Shown in pieces: positions 62,634 through 64,000 of a stretch of 64,000 nucleotides of DNA. The notes below the pieces were generated by a model, which was not told where the DNA came from, ran no database searches, and saw only the letters and a program-made list of their open reading frames with translations. Both the position numbers and the translations under genes were made by a program. The stretch comes from CAWGMT01 sp963823675 (GTDB taxonomy: Bacteria > Planctomycetota > Planctomycetia > Isosphaerales > Isosphaeraceae). The DNA is taken from NCBI GenBank assembly GCA_963823675.1, contig CAWGMT010000008.1:1054001-1118000 (forward strand), written 5' to 3'. The first letter of the stretch is position 1, and each line of letters starts with the position of its first letter.

Positions 62634-64000
62634 TTATTTATGATGGCTCGAATCGGCCGCAACCGAGCCCTTTTTGTCACCTACCCAGCGCTGAACGTAT
62701 CGTGAGGCGAAGTGATCCAGCAACAATGGATGATAGAATGTATAGCCGCCGCCGACCTTGGTCAGTAGGATCCGGCCAGCACAATCATCGAGAAATCGCA
62801 CAAATCTCCAAGGCGTCAACCCGCTGCGGATAAGTCGGTAGCGGAGGGAGTAATGCCTGATTGCGGACGAGCCTCCGCAGTTCAGCGCGACGACCGTCCC
62901 GACAGGCAAACCGAGTACTAACCCCAGGAGCAGGGTTTTGGGGCTGAAATCTACCCGACTGAACACACCACCGAAGTTCGGCACGAGATAAACATCTAGC
63001 GCAAAAACCAGCGAGACCATCAGAATGGCCGCGAATCCGAACAACATGGAATTATACTTCGCTAATGTGATTCCTTGATTTGGAGACGTCTTTATTGGGA
63101 CTTCGCCGGCTACCATCCCGGCGCCCAGCGCGATGCCCATCGGTACAAGTAGTGCCACCATCTCCAAGAAGATCCTCCTTATTACAAGTGTAATAACATC
63201 GCCAAGACCTTTGGCGATACCGACAACAGTTCCCTCGGCGGCTCCGACTCCTATTGCTGAGCCGATCTTGGCCAGGCCGGCCAGAGCGCCAACAAAGAGT
63301 GCCTCCGGCATGGGCACTGGACGGACGGTGTTCGCGTTCACGATCGGGCCGCCGATCGGCATACGCGTTCGTGCATCCAGCGCTATCGCGGGAGGTGGTC
63401 CCTCGAAACGGCCAACCCGTGCATCGGGCACGATTGCGGGAGGCGGTGCTTGGACGTTGCCGGTTGGGGCAGCCGGCACGATCACGGGAGATGGAACCCC
63501 GACCGGCCAAGGTTGTACACCTGGCGCCCTTTCCGGCGAGACGAGACGGGTCGGTGGCGGCGGCGGTATATCTGACACCTGTCCTGGTGCGATGTTGCCG
63601 CCGTTGCCGAACGGTCGGTAGATCGGCGTGCCGGCCGTTGCGTCCGGGGCTCGTATTGGACCGGGGACCACGGCCATGCCTGGTTGTGCGACCGGCGCTG
63701 GTTCCGTCCAGACGATCGGACGGTCGAACAACTTGGTGACGGGCCCGAAGCCCAGCACGTACAGCAAACCGGTGAGCAGCGAGTAGACCACCAGAAAGAG
63801 CGCAGCGTTGACCCACCGACCAACGAGCGCTCCGGCCAGCCTGAAGACGATCCCGATACTCACTGTGCAGAGCAGGCCGATTTCCAGTCCACGGGTCAAG
63901 TCCCTTACCAGTAAGACGTCTGGGTCATCCGGTGGCGCGAGAAATTGACCGAAAACCACGACAAGCCCGACCACCAACAGGGTAAGCTGCAATCCGTAAC
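62634..64000 (-). CDS. Membrane protein with a NACHT-NTPase-type C-terminal tail (partial at right edge)
   Basis: The frame is open to the window edge, so the N-terminus is probably missing. Visible parts: hydrophobic segments (LLVVGLVVVFGQFLAP; LLCTVSIGIVFRLAGALVG; NAALFLVVYSLLTGLLYVL), a Pro-rich 130-residue linker (DIPPPPPTRLVSPERAPG), more helices (LEMVALLVPMGIALGAGMVAG; LFGFAAILMVSLVFAL), and the C-terminal motif RHYSLRYRLIRSGLTPWRFV, then RFLDDCAGRILLTKVGGGYT and HPLLLDHFA. The last motif is like the C-terminal part of NACHT-NTPases of cyanobacteria and actinobacteria. The NTPase domain would lie beyond the edge. No function is assigned. Confidence 0.55.
   Translation of the reverse strand, partial: YGLQLTLLVVGLVVVFGQFLAPPDDPDVLLVRDLTRGLEIGLLCTVSIGIVFRLAGALVGRWVNAALFLVVYSLLTGLLYVLGFGPVTKLFDRPIVWTEPAPVAQPGMAVVPGPIRAPDATAGTPIYRPFGNGGNIAPGQVSDIPPPPPTRLVSPERAPGVQPWPVGVPSPVIVPAAPTGNVQAPPPAIVPDARVGRFEGPPPAIALDARTRMPIGGPIVNANTVRPVPMPEALFVGALAGLAKIGSAIGVGAAEGTVVGIAKGLGDVITLVIRRIFLEMVALLVPMGIALGAGMVAGEVPIKTSPNQGITLAKYNSMLFGFAAILMVSLVFALDVYLVPNFGGVFSRVDFSPKTLLLGLVLGLPVGTVVALNCGGSSAIRHYSLRYRLIRSGLTPWRFVRFLDDCAGRILLTKVGGGYTFYHPLLLDHFASRYVQRWVGDKKGSVAADSSHHK

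Overview
The window is high-GC bacterial DNA that looks planctomycetal, most likely Isosphaeraceae or Gemmataceae-like. The evidence is the gene families present: a cysteine-rich YTV-repeat wall protein, two giant surface proteins with an N-terminal LE-x-LEER-x-LL signature, a zinc-finger/kinase/TPR protein beside an ECF sigma factor, an EF-hand + DUF1549/DUF1553 cytochrome followed by DUF1501, a Uma2-family gene and an arylsulfatase remnant. This is inference from families, not a database result. I saw no rRNA, tRNA, CRISPR array or complete insertion sequence.

Layout. 0-9 kb: housekeeping and envelope genes (HlyD-type adaptor cut by the left edge, YfaP-like protein, larB, nnrD, coiled-coil protein, RRM protein, GNAT, DUF697 protein, argJ, SDR). 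9.6-12 kb: YTV protein and its terminator. 12-16.3 kb (minus): sigma factor followed by a zinc-finger/Ser-Thr kinase/TPR gene, with a 65-bp palindromic tandem repeat between them and a 234-bp palindromic element after the kinase. 16.5-32.4 kb (plus): two adjacent giant LEPR-XLL-type surface proteins sharing a nearly identical C-terminal cassette. 32.6-44.1 kb (minus): a respiratory operon, coxB-coxA-coxC, an internally duplicated membrane protein, a dihaem cytochrome c, a Rieske protein, cytochrome b fused to cytochrome c, and a CtaG/ferredoxin fusion, then a small FixH-like protein. Upstream of coxB lie fragments of a second coxB, an NDH-2 and ctaB. 44.5-48.3 kb: hybrid histidine kinase and response regulator. 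48.3-49 kb: sulfatase and antitoxin scraps beside a dispersed palindrome. 49-51.3 kb: VOC protein, CPBP protease, class 3 lipase. 51.4-57.3 kb: ECF sigma, anti-sigma, DUF1549/1553 cytochrome, DUF1501. 57.3-64 kb: methyltransferase, Uma2, arrestin-like pair, TIM-barrel protein, and the C-terminal part of a membrane protein with a NACHT-NTPase-like tail.

Sequence quality matters for any use of this annotation. I count about 29 apparent frameshifts. About 16 lie in 9.6-28.4 kb and about 13 in 51.4-62.4 kb, with none in intact genes at 0-9 kb or 33-51 kb. The broken genes keep their catalytic motifs in every frame segment and one break sits on G10/G8 runs, so base-level indel errors are the simplest explanation. 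I give these genes as one full-span entry each, typed pseudogene. By contrast, the fragments at 43.5-44.5 kb and 48.3-48.8 kb carry real deletions.

The most interesting biology is the integrated quinol-to-oxygen respiratory operon with its fusion proteins and scrap genes, and the shared C-terminal cassette of the two giant surface proteins.
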